This document shows, in pieces, positions 29,170-38,931 of a stretch of 64,000 nucleotides of DNA. Position numbers and translations under genes: made by a program. The notes beneath the pieces were generated by a model. It was not told the DNA's origin and did not search any database. It worked only from the letters and a program-made list of their open reading frames with translations. How positions within the stretch are numbered: position 1 is the stretch's first letter; the number at the start of each line of letters is the position of its first letter. The DNA is from Paenibacillus lignilyticus (lineage in GTDB: Bacteria > Bacillota > Bacilli > Paenibacillales > Paenibacillaceae), in the NCBI RefSeq assembly GCF_017942085.1, contig NZ_JAGKSP010000001.1, positions 558,001 to 622,000 of the forward strand. The letters run 5' to 3'.

Positions 29170-32100
29170 TTACTTCGTTCTAGCAAACATGTTCCAAATG
29201 ACAACGGCTGCTTGCGCTCTTGTTGCCACATCCCGCGGTGCGAAATTCCCATTGCCTACACCGTTGATGATCTTGGCTTGTTGAATCGCCGCTACCGCAT
29301 TTACGGCGTATGCCGCGATTTCGGATTGATCGCGGAAGGAAGCTGCTTCTCCGTTCCCGTTAAAGCTTGCCTTTACCAGTAATCCGACGTTATAAAGCAT
29401 GACGGCCATGTCCTGCCTCGAAATCTTATCATTAACGCCAAACGTACCGTCCGTTTTTCCTTGAACAATACCGAGTTGTTGTGCCGATGCGATTGCACTG
29501 GAATACCATGTATCCTTCTTCACATCGCTTAGCGAAGTTTTGGCGTTACTGTCGATCAAATCAAAGGCATTCATCAGCATCGTAATAAATGCTGCTCTTG
29601 TCAGCTGATCGTTGGGTTTAAAGCTGTCTCCCCCAACGCCATTAATAATGCCTCTTGCCGCCAATGCTTCGATGCTGTCTTGCGCCCAGGCTACGTTGGC
29701 AATGTCGTTAAAGCTGACTTCGTTAAAGGCAATTGCAAATTTGCTGAAATGCTTCGTACTGAACGTGACTTGACCGGTTGCGGAATCGAATTTGCCGCTT
29801 TTTACGATTTCCGGCTTGCCGTTATCATTCAGGTAATAAATGATGATTTGATGGGAGTCTTCTCCGGACTTCAACTTGTAGTTCAGCTTCACTGTTACGG
29901 CTTGATCCCCGAATTGGCTAATTTTCTTCCCGTCGATGCTGAGGTTGAAGTCGTAGACCGGATGGCTTCCAACCGCTTCTTTCGCTTCACCCGATAGTGC
30001 CGAGGAATCGACATTCGTAACGGAAAGCTGCACATTTCCGGAAGCTCCGTCTTGCTTCTTCAACAGTTCCGTCGGTATCGAAATCACGGCAAGTCCGGTA
30101 TTGATATTGAACTGCTTAATCTTATTGACAAGAGCGGTTTGAACTGCATCGCCGGACAGATTAACGGTTACTTCTTTAGCCGATGCTGCTCCTTCAACGA
30201 TAATTTCTACAATGGATTCTTTTGAATCAAGCAGAGCTGCCTGAATCTCGTTTGCCTTCACCTCGACGACAGCTTTGCCGTTACCGTCGGGGATGGCTGC
30301 AATCTTCACGGTCCCGGGGTGCGGGGACGGTGTCGTTGGCGGTGTCGTTGACGGTATCGTTGGCGGCGTTGGTCCGTCAAGCACGCTGATTTGTACATCT
30401 TCAGAAACGGTGCTTGTTCCATCGGTCACGTTAAACGTAACCGTGTATACGCCTGCTTGCGAATACGTAGGCGTCCAGCTGAATTTACGGGATGAAGCAT
30501 TGAATTGAGCGCCTGCTGGCAGATTCTCCACACTGTAAGTCAATGGATTTTCATTCTTATCCGTTGCATGAATCGTGAACACCAGCGGGCTGTTTTCACG
30601 AATCGATTTGTCCCTCAACGGATAAAATTCAGGTTTGCTGTTTGCATCGATGACTTCAACGAGGGAGAAAGGAGCTTCCACGCCCCACCAAGGACCCGAC
30701 CCATCTTCAAAGCTGGCGTTCTTGATGAGGTTCTCCCCGCCGGATGTTCCCAAGAAGACATCATCGATGAACATCGTACTGGATGCATCCGTCGTTTTGA
30801 TACTGACATTAATAACAGTATCCGTTCCGGGATTAAAGTCGATGATTACTTCTTTCCATTCGTCGGTCGCGGTCAGGTCATACTCATAAAACTTAGCCCA
30901 ATCTGCAGTGTATGCGAATTTAACTTTCCCGCTTCCTTTCACCCATGCCTTGAATTGCAAAGCGGTATTCGGCGTAACCGCTATATCATTGTATCCCATA
31001 GACTTCCAGGCACTTCCAGCCGAGTTTTTGTCGACTTTGATCGCGTAATCGCCGCTGTGAGCTTCGTTAGGTACCGTCGGCGGTGTTGTCGGCGGCGCTG
31101 TCGGTTCGCCTGCATTGGTATCCAAGCTTGTCATACGGAAATAATCGAAATCGGCAATGACGTTCGTTCCATTGCAGTTATACAGACCGATCCGTTTATT
31201 ACCGGTGAAGTAAACGGTATAGCTTCCTATTTTGGTATAATCAGTACCGTCTTGCGAGTAGTACCCCGTATAGGTTGCGCCTCTCTTCTCCAGCTTCAGG
31301 TAATAGTCGGGGTTATCATCGTCGGAATCGTTGATATTCGTGTACGTACTGCTGTTCCATACGCCGTCTTGCTTATACCCAAACTGGAATTTCAGTTCGC
31401 CGTCATGTACCCGGTTGAGTTTAATGTGGTTTGCGCCATCGATATAAACCAATAGACCGGTCTGTTCCCAATCCGCCGTGGGGATTGCGGATATTTTGGT
31501 CTCGATCGTAAAATCGCCTTTAGGCGCCCATTGGAGCAAGACGTTTTTAGTAGAATCGACATCTCCTCCGCTGCTCGCGATATTCATTTTTCCCGGATTC
31601 GAGGACAGGCTCCATTTTAACGGATCTTCTGAAATCCACTTCCACCTTGCGTTTAAATCGGTGCTATCGAAATCATCATTCACTTGTTCCGCCGTTGTCG
31701 GCAGTTCAGGCTCCGGTTCCGGCGTCGGATCATCAGGATCTATAGGTGCAATAGTATGGTACAGAGAGAACACATTGCCTATTGTCCAGGGCCTTACGCC
31801 GTATTCAAAACTGTTGTTTTCGAGCAAATTCGGACCGTCGGCGACGCCCAGAAACGCATCGTCGAAGTACGCTGTTCCAGCCGCTCCTCCTGTCTCCGTC
31901 AGCGCATAAACCAGCGTCGCGGAATTTCCGCTATTAACGGGCAGCTGGACTTGCGTCCATTCGCTTGAAGCTTCAAAGGCTATTTGATCGATAACGGTAT
32001 TTCCGTCTCCGACCGATAACGTATACCCGCCCGTGCCTTTCACCCAAACCTGTGCCTTGTACTCCTGATTTGGTTGTACACCTGAAAGGGTTTGCTTCAT

Positions 32101-33783
32101 TTCGTTATTCGAAGCCGTGCCTGTGGAAACGGCTTTCACGGACCATCTTCCGGCGTGAATAGCCGGATCTACCGCATCAGGAATAATCAGCGGTTTGAGA
32201 GTTACGGTCACCGCTTCCGCTTTGGGACTGCCATACTCATGTGCCCCAATATCCGGAGCGCCATTATAGAGCGCATTGCCCCAGAAATCTCTGCCGCCGT
32301 TATCCGCAATGACTGTTCCCGCGTTGATATACGGAGAATCCGAGCTCAACTTGAATACGTCGGCGCCTTCCATGCCATCCGTAGGAACCGCCGGAATAGG
32401 GTCGGCAAATTTCGGATCCGCGGTTACGGCGTGCAAGTCTTCAACCGGCGCAATATTTCCCGTTCCAAAGTAGCCGTTATAGTCAAAAACGTTATTGGAA
32501 TCGGAAGCCGATGGATAGGTCGAAGCTGCGTTCGCATAGAAAATATTGTTCTGGTAATAAATTTTAGCCGTTTCAGTAGCGAGCGACTTGATATGGATTC
32601 CTTCATCTTCGATGTTGTTGTAGAATACGTTATTGTAAATGTACGATCCTTCCGAACCCGCGTGATTGATCGATAAGGTCGTATTTTCGTTGACGTTGGT
32701 TTTATGGTCGTTGAAGCTCACGTTGTATCTCACGGTCGCACCTTTGTAGTTCTCCTGGGAATTGCCCATCACCAGCAGAAAACCGCCCGCGTTGTCATGG
32801 CTGTAATTGTACTGGAACGTAACTCTGTCAACCGTCGCGATGTCGGCGTCGAAAGCCTGCGAATCCCCGTCGTCGTTATCTTGCAACGGGTCATGATTCG
32901 TGTAGGCGACTTCGTTATTTTGGAAAACCGCGTTCTTGCTGAGCCATTCCCACATCGAAACGGTATATCCGTACCCTTCGAAGCCGCCGCCCTGATCGTA
33001 GGAAGTATTGTATTCGATCAAAGGAGAGTCGCAAAGGCCGACAACGATGTCTCCATTTCCGTTTCTTTCGAAGAAGTTATTTCTGATCACTACGTTTGTA
33101 TAGAACGTACTCTCTTTGACAGCCGCATCTCCGTCGCTTTGAATGCCATGGCTTTCATTGTCGTAGATATGGCTGTCCGCGATAAGGAAGTCATCATAAG
33201 AGGAATTGCTTTTATACGCATTGAAGCCTATCGCGGCCGACCAAAAACGTAAGCTGCCTGCATAATTACCTTTCACATTGTGAATATCCAAACTCTCAAA
33301 GTGCAAACTCCTTAATGTTCGGCCTGTATCGTTTGACACAAAAATTCCGTAACGGTGATCATTTTCAGGCGCATCATTCGTAATTTCCAGATTTCGGATC
33401 GTCACGTATTCCGCATTATGTAAAAAGATCGTTTTCGGAACGCCGCCTCCCGCAATAATCGGTTTCGGACCTTCACCATATTTGTCGAATGTAATGCGGT
33501 TTGCACCATAACCGGAGTCATCTATGGTCAAGTGACCATTCCAACTGCCGCCTGCTTTGAACAAAATCTGATCTCCCGGCACAAAATCCGTGCCGTTTAC
33601 CTTGTCTAACGTTTTCCAGGCCTGACCTTGACTCAATCCGCTATTGCTGTCATTTCCGTTAACTGAATCCACATAGTAAGTATTTAGAGACGATGCACCG
33701 GCTGCCACTGGATGTATACTTAGTAATGATGCAAACAGAGTAAGTATACAGAATAACTTGATGACCTTGTTAAACCTTACCAT
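29170..33783 (-). CDS. Secreted multidomain beta-helix protein with three SLH domains
   Basis: 1537-residue cell-surface protein. Domains: signal peptide 1-30; right-handed parallel beta-helix of the polysaccharide-lyase kind (about 35-520) with many asparagine-rich turns; a CBM-like beta-sandwich (about 540-680); a Pro/Glu linker; a concanavalin-like domain similar to those after GH43 enzymes (about 700-885); a Pro/Thr linker; a second CBM-like domain (about 905-1045); a cadherin/Ig-like domain (about 1050-1130); a Pro/Thr linker; an Ig-type spacer (about 1155-1340); and three S-layer homology domains (about 1356-1537) that anchor it to wall polysaccharide. Likely a polysaccharide lyase or binding protein; the substrate and catalytic residues cannot be named. 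ATG with AAGGAGAG upstream. Followed by a foldase gene. Confidence 0.9.
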   Translation of the reverse strand: MVRFNKVIKLFCILTLFASLLSIHPVAAGASSLNTYYVDSVNGNDSNSGLSQGQAWKTLDKVNGTDFVPGDQILFKAGGSWNGHLTIDDSGYGANRITFDKYGEGPKPIIAGGGVPKTIFLHNAEYVTIRNLEITNDAPENDHRYGIFVSNDTGRTLRSLHFESLDIHNVKGNYAGSLRFWSAAIGFNAYKSNSSYDDFLIADSHIYDNESHGIQSDGDAAVKESTFYTNVVIRNNFFERNGNGDIVVGLCDSPLIEYNTSYDQGGGFEGYGYTVSMWEWLSKNAVFQNNEVAYTNHDPLQDNDDGDSQAFDADIATVDRVTFQYNYSHDNAGGFLLVMGNSQENYKGATVRYNVSFNDHKTNVNENTTLSINHAGSEGSYIYNNVFYNNIEDEGIHIKSLATETAKIYYQNNIFYANAASTYPSASDSNNVFDYNGYFGTGNIAPVEDLHAVTADPKFADPIPAVPTDGMEGADVFKLSSDSPYINAGTVIADNGGRDFWGNALYNGAPDIGAHEYGSPKAEAVTVTLKPLIIPDAVDPAIHAGRWSVKAVSTGTASNNEMKQTLSGVQPNQEYKAQVWVKGTGGYTLSVGDGNTVIDQIAFEASSEWTQVQLPVNSGNSATLVYALTETGGAAGTAYFDDAFLGVADGPNLLENNSFEYGVRPWTIGNVFSLYHTIAPIDPDDPTPEPEPELPTTAEQVNDDFDSTDLNARWKWISEDPLKWSLSSNPGKMNIASSGGDVDSTKNVLLQWAPKGDFTIETKISAIPTADWEQTGLLVYIDGANHIKLNRVHDGELKFQFGYKQDGVWNSSTYTNINDSDDDNPDYYLKLEKRGATYTGYYSQDGTDYTKIGSYTVYFTGNKRIGLYNCNGTNVIADFDYFRMTSLDTNAGEPTAPPTTPPTVPNEAHSGDYAIKVDKNSAGSAWKSMGYNDIAVTPNTALQFKAWVKGSGKVKFAYTADWAKFYEYDLTATDEWKEVIIDFNPGTDTVINVSIKTTDASSTMFIDDVFLGTSGGENLIKNASFEDGSGPWWGVEAPFSLVEVIDANSKPEFYPLRDKSIRENSPLVFTIHATDKNENPLTYSVENLPAGAQFNASSRKFSWTPTYSQAGVYTVTFNVTDGTSTVSEDVQISVLDGPTPPTIPSTTPPTTPSPHPGTVKIAAIPDGNGKAVVEVKANEIQAALLDSKESIVEIIVEGAASAKEVTVNLSGDAVQTALVNKIKQFNINTGLAVISIPTELLKKQDGASGNVQLSVTNVDSSALSGEAKEAVGSHPVYDFNLSIDGKKISQFGDQAVTVKLNYKLKSGEDSHQIIIYYLNDNGKPEIVKSGKFDSATGQVTFSTKHFSKFAIAFNEVSFNDIANVAWAQDSIEALAARGIINGVGGDSFKPNDQLTRAAFITMLMNAFDLIDSNAKTSLSDVKKDTWYSSAIASAQQLGIVQGKTDGTFGVNDKISRQDMAVMLYNVGLLVKASFNGNGEAASFRDQSEIAAYAVNAVAAIQQAKIINGVGNGNFAPRDVATRAQAAVVIWNMFARTK

Positions 33784-34000
33784 TTAACGATCTCTCCTTT
33801 TAATGGATAGTCGAGATGAAGAAATGTGAGCGATTTCATAACGGTGCACCATTTCTTCACCAGCCTATTTATCATATAGTTGATCACCGTATGTAAACTA
33901 CGAAGCAGCATGACCCCATTAACGTTTATATGACGAAAAACAATGTAGTCGGATTTATACATGGATTCGAACGTTAGGCTCGCAATATCCCAGCAAAAGC
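33784..34000. other. Intergenic leader of the SLH exoprotein gene
   Basis: Non-coding stretch holding the ribosome site and probably the promoter of the SLH exoprotein gene. No confident promoter boxes or RNA motif were found; together with the thi terminator it forms a 311-base gap. Confidence 0.5.
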
Positions 34001-34004
34001 AAAA

Positions 34005-34041
34005 AGGCAAGACTCCACAACTGAATGTGAAAGTCTTGCCT
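34005..34041 (-). terminator. Terminator of the thiamine operon
   Basis: Ten-base stem AGGCAAGACT/AGTCTTGCCT with a 17-base loop, followed on the minus strand by TTTTTGCTTTTGCT, 54 bases after thiO. Confidence 0.8.
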
Positions 34042-34094
34042 CATACGATCGATCAAATAAGTAAACGTACTGACTAATGATTGCTCTATTCCGT

Positions 34095-35213
34095 TTAGGA
34101 AAACCGCCCCGGTAAGAAAGCGTCATAATCTCCCGCCGCTTCCCGCTTCCCTTCGACCCAGTCCGCAGCCAGCTTGGCGGTTGCCGGACTGAGCAGAATG
34201 CCGTTGCGGTAATGCCCGACCGCAAACACGACGCGGTCCGTGCTGTCGATTGCACCGATCAGCGGGAATCCATCCTGCGTGGAAGGGCGCAATCCGGCCC
34301 AGCGATGAAACGGCTCCCGCTCGCCGAGAAAAGGGAAAACCTTCTTGTTCCATCTTGTAAGCCGCTCGATTCCCTTGGCCGTTACGGTAGTATCGAAGCC
34401 GGCAACATCCTCGGAAGCACCGCACACGACGGTCCCGTTTTCTTTTGCCACCAGATACCCCTGATTGCCGAAGACCATGTGCCGGACCGGCTTTGCTTCT
34501 ACTTCATACGCACAAATTTGTCCGCGAATCGGATATACGGGAATTTGGATGCCGAATGTATCTGACAGCTCTTGCGCCCATACTCCTGAGCAAACCAGTA
34601 AGCGATCGCCATTGAAATAGCGTCCATCTGCTGATTGGATGCGTATCTCGCTCTCCCACTCATCAACGCTGACCCGCTGGAGATTCTCATGGATACATAC
34701 CCCTAACACGCGGCAAGCTTGCTCCAATGCTTTGACATAATGAGGGGCATAGAGATGGCTCTCCTCCGGCGTATGCAGCGCAGCCCTTACATTCGTCGAC
34801 AGATGGGGCTCCAGGCGAAGCAGCGCATCACCCTCGACTATACTGCCGGAAGAACCGTACTGACTCTGCCACAGCAATCTGCCTTCCAGTGCCAGCAAAT
34901 CCGCATCATGATAAGCAATATAGAGACTGCCGGAGTTCGTGTATTCGAAGGTCTGCCCGGAAATCTCCTTCACGCCTGCTTGCCATTCGGGATACAGCTG
35001 CAGACTTTCTAAGCAAAACCGAAAAAAAGCATCGGAGCCTTCCACATTCTCGGAATATGGCGCCAGCATGCCGGCAGCAGCGCCGGATGCCTGACCTCCG
35101 CAGCGATTGATTTCCAGAACCGTGACCTGATGTCCCCGCTGCTGCAGCTCCAGTGCGCAGGATAACCCGATGACGCCGCCTCCCATGACCACAATGCTCT
35201 CTTTCATTTCCAA
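34095..35213 (-). CDS. thiO: Glycine oxidase ThiO
   Basis: FAD enzyme oxidising glycine to iminoglycine (dehydroglycine), which ThiG uses for the thiazole ring. 372 residues; N-terminal FAD motif VVMGGGVIGLSCALEL, the SGAAAGMLAPYSE stretch near residue 45 and the C-terminal FAVGHYRNGILLSPATA flavin loop are those of ThiO. Start is either TTG at 35213 (GGGAG seven bases upstream) or the ATG two codons later. Last gene of the thi operon, 36 bases after thiG. Presence of ThiO rather than ThiH indicates the aerobic route. Confidence 0.93.
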   Translation of the reverse strand: MEMKESIVVMGGGVIGLSCALELQQRGHQVTVLEINRCGGQASGAAAGMLAPYSENVEGSDAFFRFCLESLQLYPEWQAGVKEISGQTFEYTNSGSLYIAYHDADLLALEGRLLWQSQYGSSGSIVEGDALLRLEPHLSTNVRAALHTPEESHLYAPHYVKALEQACRVLGVCIHENLQRVSVDEWESEIRIQSADGRYFNGDRLLVCSGVWAQELSDTFGIQIPVYPIRGQICAYEVEAKPVRHMVFGNQGYLVAKENGTVVCGASEDVAGFDTTVTAKGIERLTRWNKKVFPFLGEREPFHRWAGLRPSTQDGFPLIGAIDSTDRVVFAVGHYRNGILLSPATAKLAADWVEGKREAAGDYDAFLPGRFS

Positions 35214-35249
35214 CCCAACTCTCCCAAGCTCTCACTCGTTCCGGCTCGC

Positions 35250-36029
35250 TTATTTCAATTTATACGCATCCAACCCGCTGCTCGCCGACGCATACCGCTT
35301 CTTCTCAATTCTGCCCGATAGATAAGCAAGGCGGCCTGCTTCGATGCCCATTCTCATCGCTTGCGCCATGCCGACGGGATTTCTCGCTTTGGCAACAGGC
35401 GTGTTCATCAGTACAGCCGATACCCCTAGCTCCATCGCTTGCGTGACATCGCTCACCGAACCAAGGCCGGCATCCACGATGATCGGCACTTGCGCATCTT
35501 CAACGATCAGGCTTAGATGATAGGGATTCAGTATGCCAAGTCCGGTTCCGATCGGCGCTGCACCCGGCATAACGGCCGCTGCGCCCGCTTCTTCAAGTCT
35601 TTTGCACATAATCGGATCATCCGTGATATAAGGAAGCACCGTAAACCCTTCCTTGACGAGAATCTCGGTCGCTTTCAAGGTTTCGATCGGATCCGGCAGC
35701 AGCGTGCGCTCGTTCGCGCTAATTTCGACTTTAATCCAGTCGCTTAGGCCGGAAGCACGGGCCAATCGGGCAATACGAACCGCTTCATCCGCCGTCCTCG
35801 CACCGGACGTATTAGGAAGATAGATATATTCGCCATCCTGCAAATGCTGAAGGATGGAATCGTCCTCCGTTGATTCTAAGTTAATGCGGCGAATGGCAAA
35901 GGTCAGCACCTCGGCACCCGAAGCTTTGATCGCTTCCATTTGCACATAGGGATTAGGAAAAAGTCCTGTACCGATAAAGAAACGAGAAGATAATTCACGG
36001 CCGCCAATCTTGAACACATCCTGCTTCAT
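35250..36029 (-). CDS. thiG: Thiazole synthase ThiG
   Basis: Builds the thiazole phosphate from deoxyxylulose 5-phosphate, dehydroglycine and ThiS-thiocarboxylate. TIM barrel, 259 residues from the ATG at 36029 (the longer frame to 36104 runs into thiS and lacks similarity). Seen: [11 protein letters not shown], the Schiff-base lysine region [20 protein letters not shown] and [16 protein letters not shown] precedes the chosen start, whose gap to thiS is eight bases. Confidence 0.94.
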   Translation of the reverse strand: MKQDVFKIGGRELSSRFFIGTGLFPNPYVQMEAIKASGAEVLTFAIRRINLESTEDDSILQHLQDGEYIYLPNTSGARTADEAVRIARLARASGLSDWIKVEISANERTLLPDPIETLKATEILVKEGFTVLPYITDDPIMCKRLEEAGAAAVMPGAAPIGTGLGILNPYHLSLIVEDAQVPIIVDAGLGSVSDVTQAMELGVSAVLMNTPVAKARNPVGMAQAMRMGIEAGRLAYLSGRIEKKRYASASSGLDAYKLK

Positions 36030-36037
36030 TCGATCCG

Positions 36038-36235
36038 TCAACCTCCTCCGACAAAATGTACTAGCTCGATTCGCATGTCCGGACGAACGGTTGCGGTCTC
36101 CCATTGCGCGGCCGTAAGAACAGCCCCGTCCGCCTCAACCACGATCGGCTTGCCGGCTAACCCGTAATGGGCAATGACATCTTGGATCGTCCGAACTTCC
36201 AGCTCCTGTTTCTGTCCGTTAATTACAAGCACCAT
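36038..36235 (-). CDS. thiS: Sulfur carrier protein ThiS
   Basis: 65-residue ubiquitin-like sulfur carrier ending in GGG. Its C-terminal glycine is adenylated by ThiF and converted to a thiocarboxylate that feeds Thi[14 protein letters not shown] start and the VHFVGGG end are typical. Between thiE and thiG with short gaps. Confidence 0.95.
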   Translation of the reverse strand: MVLVINGQKQELEVRTIQDVIAHYGLAGKPIVVEADGAVLTAAQWETATVRPDMRIELVHFVGGG

Positions 36236-36245
36236 ACGCTCACCC

Positions 36246-36863
36246 CTATTTATTCAGCTTCCCGAGGAACGCTTCGCAAGTCCCGCGCACATCGCTGCTC
36301 CCTACGATTCCGCTAACCACGCAGATACGCGTAGCTCCGGCAGCCAGTACTTCATCTACGTTGCCAAGTTTAATGCCGCCAATTGCGACAAAAGGAATGC
36401 GGATGTTGGCAGCGACATCGCGTACATACGATACGCCTACCGGATCAACGACATCGACTTTGGTCTTCGTAGCGAAGACGGGACCGACGCCGATATAATC
36501 CGCTCCGTCTCGTTCTGCCTGCAACGCTTCTTCTAGCTTGTGCGTCGAGATGCCGATGATTTTGTCGCCAACGATCCGTCTTGCTTCGTGCAGCGGCACA
36601 TCATCTTGACCCAGATGAATGCCATCCGCGTCGACCTCCATCGCAACGTCGATGTGGTCGTTCACGATAAACGTAACGCCATGCTTCCGAGTCAGCTCCC
36701 TAAGCGCCTTCGCTTTCTGCAGCAGCTCCGGTTTACCGCTTGTTTTATCCCGCAGCTGAATGATATCCACGCCGCCGAGAATCGCTTCCTCCATGACTTC
36801 GATCATGTCCCTGCCCGGGTGGAACTGCTCGCCAGTAATCGCATATAAACGAAACTCTTTCAT
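36246..36863 (-). CDS. thiE: Thiamine-phosphate synthase ThiE
   Basis: Couples HMP pyrophosphate and thiazole phosphate to thiamine phosphate. 205-residue TIM barrel with the pyrophosphate/metal motifs IIQLRDKT, FIVNDHIDVA, GIHLGQDD, GISTH and GVGPVFATKTK. The TenI paralogue is usually recognised by loss of these residues; here they are intact, so ThiE is preferred. ATG at 36863. Confidence 0.92.
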   Translation of the reverse strand: MKEFRLYAITGEQFHPGRDMIEVMEEAILGGVDIIQLRDKTSGKPELLQKAKALRELTRKHGVTFIVNDHIDVAMEVDADGIHLGQDDVPLHEARRIVGDKIIGISTHKLEEALQAERDGADYIGVGPVFATKTKVDVVDPVGVSYVRDVAANIRIPFVAIGGIKLGNVDEVLAAGATRICVVSGIVGSSDVRGTCEAFLGKLNK

Positions 36864-36881
36864 TCTACTATTCCCTCCCTA

Positions 36882-37895
36882 TTAAGCTCCGATATAGCGG
36901 GCATACAAAATCTTGGCGCGAACCAAATCATCCGTTCCCTGCACAAATACACGTCCATCCGGGAAAAGCACCAGTCTCTCTCCCTCCGGCAGCTCCGCCC
37001 GAAGCAAATAAGCATTCACGCTCACCTGCACCACTGCAGGCTCTAGCCGCGCTCGCCATATCTCCAAATCGATTGGGCCATTCCCGGCCATTTGCACCGT
37101 TTCTCGTCCGCACAAGGAGATCGCCGAGTCTTGTTCCGCCCGATCCAGAGCGGGATATTGCTTTAACTGGCAGCATGGGCAGTTGTTTCGCGGCTCGCCA
37201 AGCTTCATATCGTAATAGTGATTCGCCCACAGATCGAAGGTCACCAGGCTGTTTCTGCGTTTGTCATGCGCGCCGACGAGAACCTTCATCGCTTCGACGG
37301 CTTGATAGGAAGCGACAATATCGACGACAGGCGCAATGACGCCGATCGTATCGCAGGTTTGCCCGCTGGCATCGGCGGATTGAATGAAGCAGCGCAGGCA
37401 AGGCGTGCTCCCCGGAACCAGAATCGCGCTCATCCCCCGCGAGCTGACCGCACCTCCATACGTAAACGGAATGCCTTTCTTGAAGCATGCATCATTGAGC
37501 AGAAATCTCGTTTGAAAATTATCCGTCCCATCGAGCACCAAATCGATTCCCACCAGGAGGGATTCCATATTATGAACGGTGACATCGGCCACGATCGCTT
37601 CGAGCCGGACATCGGAGTTGATTTTGCGCAATTTCTTCTCTGCCGCTATAACCTTGGGATATCCTTGCCGGACATCTTCCTCATCAAATAACATTTGCCG
37701 CTGCAAGTTGCTCTGCTCCACATAATCGCGGTCCACAAACCGCACCAAGCCCACGCCGGCTCTTACCATATGGTTAGCCAGCACGGTGCCCAGCGCGCCC
37801 ATGCCAACAATTAAGACCGCGCTTTCCTTCAGCTTCTGCTGACCGGCTTCCCCGATAGGCGCAAACAGCATCTGCCTGGAATATCGTTCATTCAC
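36882..37895 (-). CDS. thiF: ThiF/MoeB-type adenylyltransferase
   Basis: Activates the ThiS C-terminus with ATP for sulfur transfer. 337 residues: start MNERYSRQMLF, nucleotide loop IVGMGALGT, VDRDYVEQSNLQRQ, LVLDGTDNFQTR, and zinc cysteines in CLRC and CPCC. The last 90 or so residues are an added rhodanese-less C-terminal tail also seen in some MoeB proteins. Operon position makes ThiF the natural call; it could also serve molybdopterin synthesis. Confidence 0.9.
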   Translation of the reverse strand: MNERYSRQMLFAPIGEAGQQKLKESAVLIVGMGALGTVLANHMVRAGVGLVRFVDRDYVEQSNLQRQMLFDEEDVRQGYPKVIAAEKKLRKINSDVRLEAIVADVTVHNMESLLVGIDLVLDGTDNFQTRFLLNDACFKKGIPFTYGGAVSSRGMSAILVPGSTPCLRCFIQSADASGQTCDTIGVIAPVVDIVASYQAVEAMKVLVGAHDKRRNSLVTFDLWANHYYDMKLGEPRNNCPCCQLKQYPALDRAEQDSAISLCGRETVQMAGNGPIDLEIWRARLEPAVVQVSVNAYLLRAELPEGERLVLFPDGRVFVQGTDDLVRAKILYARYIGA

Positions 37896-37913
37896 CTGTC
37901 CGACCCTCCTCGC

Positions 37914-38918
37914 CTACAAATTGCGGAATGCTTCTGCTGCCTTCACGTTCTTCGAGATCTGACCCTGCTCTGTCAGCCAAGTAATCACGTCGTTCCAGGA
38001 TTGCTCAGACTGACTGGCAAACGGTTCTGTGCCCGCATCCATCAGCGGCAGCAAGATCGCTAAGCTTTGCTTCTCAACCGCAGCGTCCAGCGGAAACTCC
38101 TCGCTCTGTTCATCCAGCAACAGCTGCAGCGACTCATCCGGATGGCTCGCCGTATACGCCTGCCCTTTGGCAGCGGCCTCTATAAACTTCTTAATCGCGG
38201 CGCTCTTATTGTTCAGCCCTTCTTCGCTTGCCGTAAGTACCAGCTCGTAGTAATCCGGCACGCCGTATTTAGAAGGATCGAAGGCCGTCAGCTTCTCGCC
38301 TTCTTTCTCCAATAACAGCTTCTCATGATTCACATAACCGCCAATGATGGCATCAACCTTCTTCGTCGTCATCGCCGGGATCAGATCCCAGCCAACGTCG
38401 GTATACGACAGCTTCGATGGGTCGCCTCCGTCCGATTTCACCATCGTATTGACAATCGCTTCATCGAGGGGAATCGAAGGGTAACCGATTTTTTTGCCGA
38501 CCAGATCCTTGGGACTGTTAATGCCTTCTGAATCCAGAACAAGCAGTTGATTAAGCGGATGACGAACGATTGCGCCGACAGACACAATCGGAATCCCTTC
38601 GGAACGTGAAATCGCCACCTGCATTTGATAGCTCAGTGCTAGATCCGCTTTCCCGGTCGCCACCAGCTTCAGCGCATCGTTGGTGTCCGCCGGCGTTTGC
38701 AGATTCACTTTCAAGCCTGCGTCTTTAAAATATCCCTGCTCTTGCGCCGCATACAGGAATGTATGCACCGCATTCGGATACCAATCGAGCAGTACCGTAA
38801 TTTCCGTCTCCCCGTTAGCTTGCTTATTGGACCCGCAGCCTGCAACCACCAGCAAGACCAGTGCAAGAGCTGTCGTTTTCCATGTGCTTGTCGACCATTT
38901 ACGTAGATTCACTGTCAT
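37914..38918 (-). CDS. thiY: ABC transporter binding lipoprotein for thiamine pyrimidine precursor
   Basis: NMT1/THI5-like binding protein for formylaminopyrimidine or HMP, lipid-anchored outside the cell. Lipobox VVAGC, then WYPNAVHTFLYAAQEQGYFKD, a typical ThiY/THI5 opening. The frame opens at 38951 inside the permease gene; the ATG at 38918 has AAGGAG only two bases away, and a GTG six bases on (38912) has better spacing, so the exact start is uncertain. Belongs to ThiXYZ. Confidence 0.9.
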   Translation of the reverse strand: MTVNLRKWSTSTWKTTALALVLLVVAGCGSNKQANGETEITVLLDWYPNAVHTFLYAAQEQGYFKDAGLKVNLQTPADTNDALKLVATGKADLALSYQMQVAISRSEGIPIVSVGAIVRHPLNQLLVLDSEGINSPKDLVGKKIGYPSIPLDEAIVNTMVKSDGGDPSKLSYTDVGWDLIPAMTTKKVDAIIGGYVNHEKLLLEKEGEKLTAFDPSKYGVPDYYELVLTASEEGLNNKSAAIKKFIEAAAKGQAYTASHPDESLQLLLDEQSEEFPLDAAVEKQSLAILLPLMDAGTEPFASQSEQSWNDVITWLTEQGQISKNVKAAEAFRNL

Positions 38919-38931
38919 TTCTCCTTTAACC

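Noticed and set aside
30505..31455. Long plus-strand open frame (316 codons) inside the SLH exoprotein gene
   Set aside because: Antisense to a clear coding gene, no ribosome site, composition of a frame shadow.
33777..34010. Minus-strand open frame of 77 codons upstream of the SLH gene
   Set aside because: No similarity or ribosome site, and it begins inside the thi terminator.
33974..34255. Minus-strand open frame of 93 codons overlapping thiO and its terminator
   Set aside because: Shadow of thiO reading into the terminator hairpin; no ribosome site.
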